Source: a virus. Taken from it: DNA of 46,009 nt. Numbering within the stretch: the stretch's first letter is position 1; each line of letters begins with the position of its first letter. The translations under genes were made by a program, and so were the position numbers. Shown in pieces: positions 8,763-17,248 of this stretch. Under the pieces are notes generated by a model. The model ran no database searches, was not told the DNA's origin, and saw only the letters and a program-made list of their open reading frames with translations. Location: positions 1 to 46,009 of the IMG/VR virus record IMGVR_UViG_3300010885_071259, one strand, 5' to 3'.

Positions 8763-9547
8763 AATTAATTACCGGTACTAATAAAGGATTCTTCGCGCTC
8801 AGCTCTGATACTGCGCGTCATATCAGTCATTGTATTAGCAACGATGAAGATTTTTATATTAAGTGGGGGACAGAAACACTGTATTATGACTCACAACGCG
8901 GAGACAACGTGTGGGAATATTTTTATAAGCAACCGTTTTCCTTAACAACGCCCCACACAACTGTTAGCGACTATATAGATCTTATAAAGATCGAAGATAG
9001 TAGCTTTCGTGAGACAATGAATTATATCTATTCGAGATATTTTATTCTAAATGAATTCATGGATGAAAGTCTTAAGCCATCTTATAGTTTTTTTGAATCA
9101 AATAAAGTTCTAGGTGTACATATAAGACGTACAGATAAGTTTTTGATTGGAAGTCATGGTACAACCGTACAGCAGTCGCCTGTAGATCTTGAACTCTTTG
9201 AAAGAGAAATTGACGATGTGGTTGATGATTATGATACTATTTTTCTCGCTACTGACTGCCAGGATGCATGTATGCATTTTAAACAAAGATATGGTAAAAA
9301 ACTTATCTTCAATAAAACGACGCTACGAGGTACAGGCTCACAAGCTCCACATTCGAGCTTCAGAAACGTCTCTGGCTTTAAGAAAGGCTTTGATGTTCTG
9401 TCAGATGTAATATATCTATCAAAATGTAGACATCTTATAAGATCATCTTCTAACGTCTCCGTTACAGCGCTATATCTCAATTTAAATCTTACACAGACAA
9501 ATTTAAACGTAAAATACTTTAACGATAACGATAGCGATGTTCTATGA
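8759..9547 (+). CDS. NodZ/FUT8-like fucosyltransferase
   Basis: A 262-residue protein with LGVHIRRTDKF near residue 118, the GDP-binding HxRRTDK motif of alpha-1,6-fucosyltransferases (NodZ, FUT8). TIFLATDC and HLIRSSSNVS(V)TAL follow in the family order, the latter resembling the C-terminal SSN motif that contacts the donor. It is the second enzyme in a row expected to use a GDP-L-sugar, next to the GDP-mannose 3,5-epimerase. ATGA overlaps join it to both neighbours. Confidence 0.7.
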   Translation: MKLITGTNKGFFALSSDTARHISHCISNDEDFYIKWGTETLYYDSQRGDNVWEYFYKQPFSLTTPHTTVSDYIDLIKIEDSSFRETMNYIYSRYFILNEFMDESLKPSYSFFESNKVLGVHIRRTDKFLIGSHGTTVQQSPVDLELFEREIDDVVDDYDTIFLATDCQDACMHFKQRYGKKLIFNKTTLRGTGSQAPHSSFRNVSGFKKGFDVLSDVIYLSKCRHLIRSSSNVSVTALYLNLNLTQTNLNVKYFNDNDSDVL

Positions 9548-10395
9548 TTATAGATTTCAGTAAATTACGTGTACCGCCTTTATACCCGACATATCCTCCA
9601 TATCATCTTGGGGATTATATCGAGGAATATTTTTATGGTTTCTATAAACGAAATAAAGCCGAATTTGACGAAACAGGCTATACACTAATACCCATATTTT
9701 GGACGAGTGTATATATAACAAATATAAATAGAAATCTTATTCAGCCTTATATTGATGCGCTACCTATAGGAAAATACTTTACTGTATCACAGCACGATGA
9801 TGCCGTTACCGAGCGACTACCAGAAGATACAATACGATTTGAAGCAGGCGGTAACCGAGACGGTATACCGATACCCCTGATCTGCTCGCCTCTCCGCGAT
9901 GAACATCTAGAGCCAAGAGAGAAAGACATATTATGCTCTTTCGTTGGCTCAGCTAATACAGAGTTCCGTAATGAGCTGTGTAGAATGTATGCAAACGACG
10001 CTGATGTCTATCTCTCATCACAAGAATGGAGATATGACGTTCAGCGTGATAGATTTGAAATATTCCTAGATATTACAAAAAGATCGCATTTTACTTTGTG
10101 TCCGAGAGGGTACGGTGCACAAAGCTTCAGGCTTTATGAAGCCATGCAGTTAGGCTCAATACCGGTTTTTATCTATGATAAGGAATGGTTTCCGTTTTCT
10201 AGCAAAATCGATTGGTCAGAATTTTGCGTTCTTATTCATGTAGACGAGATATCAAACTTAAAGCAAATATTAAGAGCCATCGATAGTAGCAAGCAAGAAC
10301 AAATGCTCGTGCGAGGTAGAGAGATTTATAAGGAATATTTCACACGCGAGAACCTCTGTAAACATATTTTAGCTCACTTAAAAGAACAGAAATGA
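9544..10395 (+). CDS. exostosin-like (GT47) glycosyltransferase
   Basis: A 283-residue protein with the clearest exostosin signature in the block: ILCSFVGSANTEFRN, then HFTLCPRGYGAQSFRLYEAM directly followed by QLGSIPVFIYD. The N-terminal PPLYPTYPPYHLGDYIEEYF looks like an acceptor-side segment. There is no signal peptide or transmembrane helix, so it is probably cytoplasmic. It overlaps both flanking genes by ATGA. It is a distant paralogue of 5382-6287; the low similarity outside the signature suggests different linkages. Confidence 0.7.
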   Translation: MIIDFSKLRVPPLYPTYPPYHLGDYIEEYFYGFYKRNKAEFDETGYTLIPIFWTSVYITNINRNLIQPYIDALPIGKYFTVSQHDDAVTERLPEDTIRFEAGGNRDGIPIPLICSPLRDEHLEPREKDILCSFVGSANTEFRNELCRMYANDADVYLSSQEWRYDVQRDRFEIFLDITKRSHFTLCPRGYGAQSFRLYEAMQLGSIPVFIYDKEWFPFSSKIDWSEFCVLIHVDEISNLKQILRAIDSSKQEQMLVRGREIYKEYFTRENLCKHILAHLKEQK

Positions 10396-11189
10396 ATTAC
10401 TTACTAACACATATTAATTCCCCGCTACCACAGCATTTACTCCATTGCCTTCGTCAGATAATTTTTACTGACCCGGAGAGTAAAATAACTCTTTGTACTG
10501 ACACAAGCGTAAAGTTTGACGATAGCAGAGTCGAGGTAGTACATTATAAGGATCTCTCGATACCGGAGACCGGCGATTACTACCGCAATGAAGTTGATCC
10601 TCTTTGGTTATCATCTCTACTACGTATTTTTATTATTAATTCTTACTTAAAAGCAACTAAGAAGGACATTGTACATTTCGATAACGACGTTCTTCTTCTT
10701 AAGAACCCTACAGCAATAGTCGACGGACTTGACTGTAATGTATACATGACGCAACAGACCGATAACACGTTTATTTTTGGCTTTAGTATAATAAAAAATA
10801 TCGAGAAGTTTGATCAAATAAGCAATAGCATTTACAATAATGTTATAAAAGGACTGCCATATATTCTCTCACAAACCGGAGACCACGGTCATGAGATGAG
10901 ATTACTCTATCACTACGGCAGGGAATATATAACAAATCTACCCACTCATCCAACACAAGGTACTATAAGCAATATTATCTTTGACCCTATTACGTATGGT
11001 CAATTTTTAGGAGGTACAAACAACGGTCACACGCCAGGATTTATCGATAAAGATCATATCGTTGGTAAGATACTGGATCCTGAATCAATCAAATTTCATG
11101 AAAACAAACCTACCGTTAACGGTGTAGAGTTAGTTAACCTACACGTGCATGGTAAGTGCTTGGAAAGATTTACTACGTATGATAAATGA
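10392..11189 (+). CDS. putative glycosyltransferase (DxD type)
   Basis: A 265-residue protein with DIVHFDNDVLLLKNP around residues 94-108, a DxD motif in the context seen in GT32/GT-A proteins, preceded by a conserved LSSLLRIFII segment where these enzymes bind the nucleotide. The C-terminus contains VNLHVHGK, a likely metal-coordinating histidine motif. The family cannot be fixed by eye. It overlaps the preceding gene by ATGA and the next by 11 bases. Confidence 0.5.
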   Translation: MNYLLTHINSPLPQHLLHCLRQIIFTDPESKITLCTDTSVKFDDSRVEVVHYKDLSIPETGDYYRNEVDPLWLSSLLRIFIINSYLKATKKDIVHFDNDVLLLKNPTAIVDGLDCNVYMTQQTDNTFIFGFSIIKNIEKFDQISNSIYNNVIKGLPYILSQTGDHGHEMRLLYHYGREYITNLPTHPTQGTISNIIFDPITYGQFLGGTNNGHTPGFIDKDHIVGKILDPESIKFHENKPTVNGVELVNLHVHGKCLERFTTYDK

Positions 11190-11868
11190 CAAATATTGTG
11201 TTGTATCTTTTGCAAAAGGTCATAATTTCGAACGCGGCCTACATAGACTCGAACAACAGTGTCAGCAATTGAATATACCTTTTCTTGGTTTTACAGAATA
11301 TCCGACCGGTTGCCCTACACATCAAGAATCACCGTTTGCATTTAAGTTTTTTTGTATACAAGATGCTCTTAAAAAAGAATTTAAAAATATACTTTGGCTC
11401 GATACTAGTGTTATTATTAAAAGACCTATCGATGATATTTTTAATCATATAGACACAAAGGGGTATTTTTTCATTTATAATCATGATCTAGGCTCTTTCT
11501 GCCATGATAAAGCCTTAGCAACGCTTAATATAACAAGAGAAGAATCATTTAATATACCCTGCATGCAAGGTACTAATTTTGGATTAAATTTTAATAATAA
11601 ACTAATAGAAATATTCTTTAACGAGATGCTAACGCTCGCCACTGACGGCATAACGTTCCCAGGCCCTCACAATAATATAAACTTTAAAGCATCAAAAGAT
11701 AAACGCGTTAAAGGACACCGACACGATCAAATAGCTATGTCAGCAATAGCGGTAAAATACGGGCTGACTGATTGGTTATATACAGGTGAAACACCGTGGT
11801 TTACGCATGATAGAAACTTTGTTAAGGACGTAGAAAGTACGGTAGAAGATAATAATATGTCGTTATGA
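11179..11868 (+). CDS. putative glycosyltransferase-like protein
   Basis: About 229 residues when started at the ATG at 11179 (MINDKYCVVSFAKG). An upstream ATG at 11149 would overlap the preceding gene by 41 bases and adds residues that do not look conserved. NILWLDTSVIIKRP matches the DxD-like acidic centre of capsule-type glycosyltransferases, although the aspartates are spaced as LDTS rather than DxD. HRHDQIAMSAIAVKYGL resembles the catalytic C-terminal motif of such enzymes. It overlaps the next gene by ATGA. Donor and acceptor unknown. Confidence 0.5.
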   Translation: MINDKYCVVSFAKGHNFERGLHRLEQQCQQLNIPFLGFTEYPTGCPTHQESPFAFKFFCIQDALKKEFKNILWLDTSVIIKRPIDDIFNHIDTKGYFFIYNHDLGSFCHDKALATLNITREESFNIPCMQGTNFGLNFNNKLIEIFFNEMLTLATDGITFPGPHNNINFKASKDKRVKGHRHDQIAMSAIAVKYGLTDWLYTGETPWFTHDRNFVKDVESTVEDNNMSL

Positions 11869-12710
11869 ATTACTATTGGGAGGAACAGGAAATTATAACC
11901 GGTGATAATTTAGAATCACTTAGTGACTGTATATTTGATATAGGTAACTATATTAACGGCGACCACGGTCGTCAGAAAACAGTTAAGAGAGAGCAAGATT
12001 TAATTGATGAGCAGATAGCAAATATTAACTTTTTAAAACCAAAAACCCTCTATTGCTACGGACATGATATAGAGAGATTATCTTATAATATAGATAAAAT
12101 ACAATTACCATTTACTTTAATAACGCATAACTCTGATATAGGTATAAAAGAAGAATATAAACCACTAGCCGATAATAAGAAAATAATAAAATGGTTTGGT
12201 CAAAATAATTCCTTAATACATTCAAAAACAATATCGCTTCCAATTGGAATAGCGAGAAAAAAATACTCTCACGGCAATACTGCGTTATTATCGTTGTTGT
12301 CAAAAAATTATAAAAAAAAGAATCTAGTGTATAAGAACTTCTCCATTGACACAAATATTAACGAGAGAAGCATTATAAATCAAATTACAACACAAAACGG
12401 TATCTATATGTCTGACAAATGCGACCAATATCAGTATTTACAGAATATATCAGAAGCAGTATTTGTAATATCACCGCCTGGCAACGGCATTGACTGTCAC
12501 CGTATATGGGAGTGTTTATATCTTAAGTCAATTCCTATTGTACAGTATCATCATACTTTCGAGCAGTTTAAACATTTACCAATCTTGTTCATTGATTCCT
12601 GGAATGATGTAACGCGGGATTATCTTATTGATCAATTACATCTCACCACAAAAATAGCAGATAAAAATGAACTGTTAAATTTTAATTACTGGAAAAAGCT
12701 AATTCTGTAA
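11865..12710 (+). CDS. exostosin-related glycosyltransferase
   Basis: A 281-residue protein. FVISPPGNGIDCHRIWECL followed by YLKSIPIVQY matches the C-terminal donor-binding segment of exostosin-like enzymes, with a cysteine and histidine in place of the usual serine/phenylalanine. The N-terminal half (ITHNSDIGIKEEYKP, SLPIGIARK) is typical of the same group. The gene is notably A-rich and has a 16-base gap before the FkbM gene, so the ATGA chain ends here. Substrate unknown. Confidence 0.55.
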   Translation: MNYYWEEQEIITGDNLESLSDCIFDIGNYINGDHGRQKTVKREQDLIDEQIANINFLKPKTLYCYGHDIERLSYNIDKIQLPFTLITHNSDIGIKEEYKPLADNKKIIKWFGQNNSLIHSKTISLPIGIARKKYSHGNTALLSLLSKNYKKKNLVYKNFSIDTNINERSIINQITTQNGIYMSDKCDQYQYLQNISEAVFVISPPGNGIDCHRIWECLYLKSIPIVQYHHTFEQFKHLPILFIDSWNDVTRDYLIDQLHLTTKIADKNELLNFNYWKKLIL

Positions 12711-12726
12711 CATATATTATAATAAC

Positions 12727-13287
12727 ATGATTGACGTTATAATTGATTGCGGTGCAAATTTAGGACAAGGATACGAGCGATTAATTGATAGCTTCGCTCT
12801 TACACCGAGACTTGTTTATATGTTTGATATTTTACCTGAAGCGTGCGGTTTTCTCGAAAACAAATACCCAAACGCTTTTGTATATAATAAAGGCGTTTGG
12901 TGCGAGGATATTAAAAAAACAGTTAAGCGTGAAAAAGCAAAGATTAATAGCATTGAAAATGTCGGTCATGAAAGTAATATTCTTGGGGATATACATAATA
13001 AAACATCTTCTGGTGCGCACCATGACTGGGACAGTTACGAAATTGAATATATTAATTTCTCAAACTTTCTTAAAACAAATTTTAAATCGACAGATAAGAT
13101 ATTACTTAAACTTGATATTGAAGGTGCAGAATATGAAGTAATGGATAAACTGATCAGTGACGGAACAATCTGTCTTATTGATAGCTTACACATAGAATGG
13201 CATCCGCATCTACGCACAGACTCACCGAATGATATATCCTATTACGAAACTATATTTAATATTAATAACATTAATATACTAAATTAA
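12727..13287 (+). CDS. FkbM-family SAM-dependent methyltransferase
   Basis: A 186-residue methyltransferase. IIDCGANLGQGYE (residues 5-17) is the SAM-binding motif I of the FkbM family, and LLKLDIEGAEYEVMDKL (about residues 124-140) is the FkbM signature. FkbM enzymes often O-methylate sugars, which fits its position among glycosyltransferases. It seems short at the C-terminus compared with many relatives. A paralogue lies at 14895-15509; the two share the fold and motifs but diverge elsewhere. Confidence 0.75.
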   Translation: MIDVIIDCGANLGQGYERLIDSFALTPRLVYMFDILPEACGFLENKYPNAFVYNKGVWCEDIKKTVKREKAKINSIENVGHESNILGDIHNKTSSGAHHDWDSYEIEYINFSNFLKTNFKSTDKILLKLDIEGAEYEVMDKLISDGTICLIDSLHIEWHPHLRTDSPNDISYYETIFNINNINILN

Positions 13288-13291
13288 CTAT

Positions 13292-14125
13292 ATGAAAAAA
13301 ATATTCGTAACATTTGTTAATTATAATAGCGATTACAATACGCAAGAAGATAGAGACAGGTATGTACTTTTTAAAAAATATAATTCCGAGCGTAATAGAT
13401 TATATTGTGAAAAACACGGTATGGAATATTTTGAAGTTGATGAGTCGGTATATAAAATACCTCATCTTTTTTCTATTCCTAGTATACCGGAGTTTACAGT
13501 AAAGAATAATAACCATTTCGCCAGATGGCAGTTCTTTAAAGATAAGATCGATAGTGGCTATCTACAGGACGGTGATATTATCTATCATCACGATGCTGAT
13601 GTGTTTATCGTACAGACAGATAAAGTGATGCCGTCAAATAAAACCTTTACATACGCCATCGATACAGCCAACTCACACTGCTTTGGCGCGTTTGCTCTTG
13701 TAGTTAATGAATTTAGCAGAAAGCTTATTGATTTAATGCTAAGTAGAGAGCGTTTCGAAAAATTACAGCATGTAAAATTTTTTAAGGAAAACGACGGTGG
13801 TCATGTGTTCTTTTACTGGGGTGATCAGCAAGCATATTACATAGCTGCAGGTATCAAATGCCATAGCTGGCAACCTTTTTATCAACTACCGAATAACGGT
13901 TTCTTTACATACCCTACCGAATACGCGGCATTCACCTTAGATGAGATTCTCGCTAATATAGAAATTCTCCCTGTTGAATGGAATGTAACTCACATTGTGG
14001 AAGAACAAGGTCCTAGTGAATATTGGATCAATCCATCGGAAAGAAAGGACACGATTTTTAGACATTTTGCGGGTGGTCAGAAGTGGAACTTCGAGCAGTA
14101 CTCGAAAGAATTTCCATTTAGTTGA
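13292..14125 (+). CDS. putative glycosyltransferase (DxD type)
   Basis: A 277-residue protein starting KKIFVTFVNYNSDY, with DIIYHHDADVFIV (about residues 95-107) as the DxD metal site and FYWGDQQAYYIAAG as a probable substrate-binding helix. The closing IFRHFAGGQKWN includes a histidine in the position that binds metal or phosphate in GT34-like folds. It sits 4 bases after the FkbM gene and 3 bases before the next glycosyltransferase, so it is part of the same transcription unit. Family assignment is tentative. Confidence 0.5.
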   Translation: MKKIFVTFVNYNSDYNTQEDRDRYVLFKKYNSERNRLYCEKHGMEYFEVDESVYKIPHLFSIPSIPEFTVKNNNHFARWQFFKDKIDSGYLQDGDIIYHHDADVFIVQTDKVMPSNKTFTYAIDTANSHCFGAFALVVNEFSRKLIDLMLSRERFEKLQHVKFFKENDGGHVFFYWGDQQAYYIAAGIKCHSWQPFYQLPNNGFFTYPTEYAAFTLDEILANIEILPVEWNVTHIVEEQGPSEYWINPSERKDTIFRHFAGGQKWNFEQYSKEFPFS

Positions 14126-14128
14126 GAT

Positions 14129-14890
14129 ATGTCAAATATTTGTGTTACACTTCTAACAAACGAAGCTTATTTCGATAAAATGCTATACACCCTAAACGGT
14201 GTGTTGCATTTCGGATATACAGATGATATTTGCATCGTAATAGGTGATGATTTACTTGGCTCTGAAAAGCTTAATCACCCGCTACTACGGTCGAACAATA
14301 TTACAATTAAACACTTCCCTGATATAGCGTTCTCTGAAGAGTTTCTAACTAAATTTAACTCTATTAATCGCGACGAGCATTGGAGAGAGAAAACGTTTCA
14401 GTATCACAAGCTGCATCTTTTTAATACATTCTTTAAAAAATGGGAATATATATTCTATATTGACTCCGGTATTACAGTTTTCAGGCCCATAGATCCTATC
14501 ATAAAAGCAAGAAAGCCAGGTAAGCTCTTAGCTCACTCCGATGCTTTCCCTGAGTATACCTGGAAGCTAAAGACGCAATTTATAGCAGAAGACGAAACAT
14601 TTTCGAAAATATACGACAAATATAACCTCGAAATCGATTACCCACAAACAACAATTATGCTCTACGATTCAGCCATTATAGATGATAATACCTACAATGA
14701 TCTATACAACTTAGCTGAAGAAGTGAAAATAAGTAAGACAAACGATCAGGGTATAATAGCTTTATACTTTGCAAGCGTAAAAAATATCTGGGAGCAAATT
14801 CAACTTGGTGATGAGAATACATGGTACTATGACTACGCGTTGCGACCAGGTAAACTAAATAAACCACATATAATGCTTAAAGCTATCTAA
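14129..14890 (+). CDS. putative glycosyltransferase
   Basis: A 253-residue protein with YIFYIDSGITVFRPI (about residues 109-123), a variant of the acidic metal-binding centre of GT-A enzymes where the second aspartate is replaced by serine/glycine. The N-terminus NICVTLLTNEAYFDKML and the segment KTNDQGIIALYFA follow the layout of LPS-type glycosyltransferases. If the metal site is truly altered it may be metal independent or inactive. It is tightly spaced with its neighbours. Substrate unknown. Confidence 0.45.
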   Translation: MSNICVTLLTNEAYFDKMLYTLNGVLHFGYTDDICIVIGDDLLGSEKLNHPLLRSNNITIKHFPDIAFSEEFLTKFNSINRDEHWREKTFQYHKLHLFNTFFKKWEYIFYIDSGITVFRPIDPIIKARKPGKLLAHSDAFPEYTWKLKTQFIAEDETFSKIYDKYNLEIDYPQTTIMLYDSAIIDDNTYNDLYNLAEEVKISKTNDQGIIALYFASVKNIWEQIQLGDENTWYYDYALRPGKLNKPHIMLKAI

Positions 14891-14894
14891 TTTT

Positions 14895-15509
14895 ATGAAA
14901 AACGTTTTTATAGATTGTGGTACCCACTTTGGTGAAGGACTACACGAATTCGAAAAGGTATTAAAATTTGATCCCTCAAACTGGGAGATTTTTACTTTTG
15001 AAGCTAACCCGGATACATATCAGACATTTTTAGCTAAAAACCCAGATCTTATTACACGTTATAATATTAAGCATTTTAATAAAGCTGTATACGATCATGA
15101 AGGTACTATAACATTTCATCAACAAACGAACCCAGATTGGAATGAACCGAAAATGGGAGGAGGCTCATCACTTATGCCTCTTGATCGCTGGAACCCACAC
15201 AACGGTACTAAACGCGGTCACTTCATTACATCCGTCGCTGTTGAATGTTTTAATTTATCTGACTTTATAAGACAGTTTAAAGGTAGAGATATCTTTATAA
15301 AGCTCGATATCGAAGGCGCGGAATTTGCTGTTTTAGAAAAAATGATAGATGATAGGTCTATAGATCTCGTTAAAACTATATATATCGAATTTCACGACAG
15401 CGCTGACTTTTTTGAAGAATCATACGTTGAAGTATATAAGCAGAAAAAGGACCGCATTACAAAATACTGCCTTGACCACGGTATTGAACTCGTAACGTGG
15501 TGGATCTAA
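14895..15509 (+). CDS. FkbM-family SAM-dependent methyltransferase (second copy)
   Basis: A 204-residue methyltransferase with FIDCGTHFGEGLHEF (motif I), EIFTFEANPDTYQTF (motif II acidic loop) and IFIKLDIEGAEFAVLEKM as the FkbM signature. It is longer and more complete than the copy at 12727-13287 and carries a Gly-rich insert (KMGGGSSLMPLDRW). A probable role is methylation of the glycan made by the surrounding enzymes. The 4-base gap after the glycosyltransferase and the 9-base gap before the next gene point to one operon. Confidence 0.78.
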   Translation: MKNVFIDCGTHFGEGLHEFEKVLKFDPSNWEIFTFEANPDTYQTFLAKNPDLITRYNIKHFNKAVYDHEGTITFHQQTNPDWNEPKMGGGSSLMPLDRWNPHNGTKRGHFITSVAVECFNLSDFIRQFKGRDIFIKLDIEGAEFAVLEKMIDDRSIDLVKTIYIEFHDSADFFEESYVEVYKQKKDRITKYCLDHGIELVTWWI

Positions 15510-15518
15510 ATTATTACA

Positions 15519-16214
15519 ATGAAAAATCTATTATTTATAACCGGACACCGTCACGTTGAACAGGTGCAACTGTATGCTGAATTCTTGAAAAGAACGTCGC
15601 TTGTCAAGGATTTCGATCTTGTCCTGCATATGAATAATCTAGATTCTGATATTCAATCTATAAGAGATAATTTTAAGTTAATGCCGAACAGTAATAAGCA
15701 TTTGATACTAACTGATCGAAATTGCGAGCACTACGGTTGCATTCAGGCACTTAGTGATTTCTATGACTACTTTAAAGGATACGATAATGTCGTACACGCT
15801 CATATCGACGTATTTGTTGCTAATGAGCATGATTTAATTGATAAGATTACTAGTCATACGGATAAAGCGTTTCTCGTTAATCATTCATTTAAGGGTATTG
15901 ATGATTGGATGAGTACAGATCTTTTTATTTTTAGGCCCAAACTCATTGATATTAATATTTTTAAAGATTGGACGAAGCATGCAGGCGTACCATTAGGTGG
16001 TATAAAGATTGGATCATGTTGTGAAACTTTTGAGTGTCGACATGTCGGTCCATGCCCGGAACAATTTTTACACTGGCAGGTAAAAAAGAATAATCTATCG
16101 TATGAGTATATTAAACGCTTTGATACCGATCATTGGGACCCGAGGCGTGTTTGTATGTGGGGTTGTTATCACGAGCACGATTTAGACAAAGCTAAACAGC
16201 TTCTCGGTATTTGA
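15519..16214 (+). CDS. last gene of the sugar block, glycosyltransferase-like
   Basis: A 231-residue protein of uncertain family. Features are an N-terminal LLFITGHRHVEQVQLYAEFL, a VVHAHIDVFVANEHD segment that could be a degenerate DxD centre, and a cysteine-rich region (GSCCETFECRHVGPCPE, about residues 167-183) that may form disulfides or bind metal. The final part (DTDHWDPRRVCMWGCYH) is rich in tryptophan, cysteine and histidine. Position and general layout suggest a sugar-related role, but this is inference from context. Confidence 0.4.
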   Translation: MKNLLFITGHRHVEQVQLYAEFLKRTSLVKDFDLVLHMNNLDSDIQSIRDNFKLMPNSNKHLILTDRNCEHYGCIQALSDFYDYFKGYDNVVHAHIDVFVANEHDLIDKITSHTDKAFLVNHSFKGIDDWMSTDLFIFRPKLIDINIFKDWTKHAGVPLGGIKIGSCCETFECRHVGPCPEQFLHWQVKKNNLSYEYIKRFDTDHWDPRRVCMWGCYHEHDLDKAKQLLGI

Positions 16215-16262
16215 TTTGTTTTACCGGCTTGATATTACAGCAAAAGAATATATTATTCTTGT

Positions 16263-16874
16263 ATGATAATCGAACGCAATAAACTAAAAGAAATTACAGG
16301 CTGTGACTATTATGATGGAGCAGCTCTTCATAGCCGTTTTGCATATAAATTCTTTAGAAAGAATACAGTGCCTATTGGCAATATTATTGCATTTCGCGCA
16401 CCAATGACGGTGGAAGCTGCTGGCATGATTGATAGTGAAGATGTACTCGCTAATGACTACATCTATAGCCAGGATGCTATTAACTTTCTTTGGGAGATTC
16501 CAAACCTTGATCCATTTGGCGCTACGTCATACCAGCGCTTATTGAATACTCAAATGGCTAATATCCTAAGTACCAAATATATCAAAGCACCGATAGAAGT
16601 AGATGGCGATGATTTGATTGTGCACAGAGAGCATAGTCAAGGTGGGGTAGCGCAAATTAAGGGTAAATGCAGCGTGAGTATTACATATTCAAAAAATAAT
16701 GTTGCTCTCGGGCATACCGGTATCAATATTGTTGCTGGAAAGAAGGCACCAGCATTTGCGTTTTCAACTAATCTTACCGACGATCAGACACTTGCGTTTA
16801 TGCAAGACGTAGTTAATTTGTTTTATGCAATGAACGACGACATCTTCTTGAGTACGACGAAAGTCATTTGCTAA
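16263..16874 (+). CDS. conserved phage protein of unknown function
   Basis: A 203-residue protein I cannot assign securely. It opens IIERNKLKEITGCDYYDGAALHSRFAYKF, of which KLKEITGCDYYDG and LHSRFAYKF look conserved. GNIIAFRAPMTVEAAGMID and a C-terminal region with SVSITYSKNNVALGHTGINI suggest an alpha/beta enzyme, reminiscent of DUF366-type proteins, but that link is weak. A 48-base gap separates it from the sugar block and it overlaps the next gene by 1 base (TAATG), so it begins a new module of replication-type genes. Confidence 0.5.
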   Translation: MIIERNKLKEITGCDYYDGAALHSRFAYKFFRKNTVPIGNIIAFRAPMTVEAAGMIDSEDVLANDYIYSQDAINFLWEIPNLDPFGATSYQRLLNTQMANILSTKYIKAPIEVDGDDLIVHREHSQGGVAQIKGKCSVSITYSKNNVALGHTGINIVAGKKAPAFAFSTNLTDDQTLAFMQDVVNLFYAMNDDIFLSTTKVIC

Positions 16875-17242
16875 TGACGATATTTGATTTTATATCAAGC
16901 GCTCTCTTTACGAAGCAAAAAAATTGCCTTAACTCTATTGACGAGGAGGGTGATTTTTCGCCTTTTATGTTAAATCGTTGGTGTAGTATGTATTCATCTT
17001 CTGTTGCACTATACTGTAATGCTATTAACAAATATCTAAGCGTTTTTGAAAATAAAAAAGATGTATATAATCTTTTTATAGCTGTACTGCCAAAAGTATC
17101 GTTTAAGAAGATACCTTATATAAAGAGAGTAAAAGAACAGCGAGAAGAAGATGAGAATATACCCCTTATTGCAAATAATCTTGAAATCTCACAAAGAGAG
17201 ATAAAACAATACATTGCACTTTATCAAACAATTCATAATTAA
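16874..17242 (+). CDS. possible DNA polymerase clamp-loader small subunit (gp62-like)
   Basis: A 122-residue protein starting at the ATG that overlaps the preceding stop (MTIFDFISSALFTKQKN). The pattern FSPFMLNRWCSMYSSS, a later asparagine-containing helix (ALYCNAINKYLS), and FIAVLPKVSFKKIPYIKR resemble the layout of T4 gp62-like clamp-loader subunit A: an N-R helix, then an aromatic/basic stretch ending in KR. The similarity is judged by eye and is weak. If correct, it would help load the sliding clamp that also drives T4-type late transcription. Confidence 0.4.
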   Translation: MTIFDFISSALFTKQKNCLNSIDEEGDFSPFMLNRWCSMYSSSVALYCNAINKYLSVFENKKDVYNLFIAVLPKVSFKKIPYIKRVKEQREEDENIPLIANNLEISQREIKQYIALYQTIHN

Positions 17243-17248
17243 ACGTAT

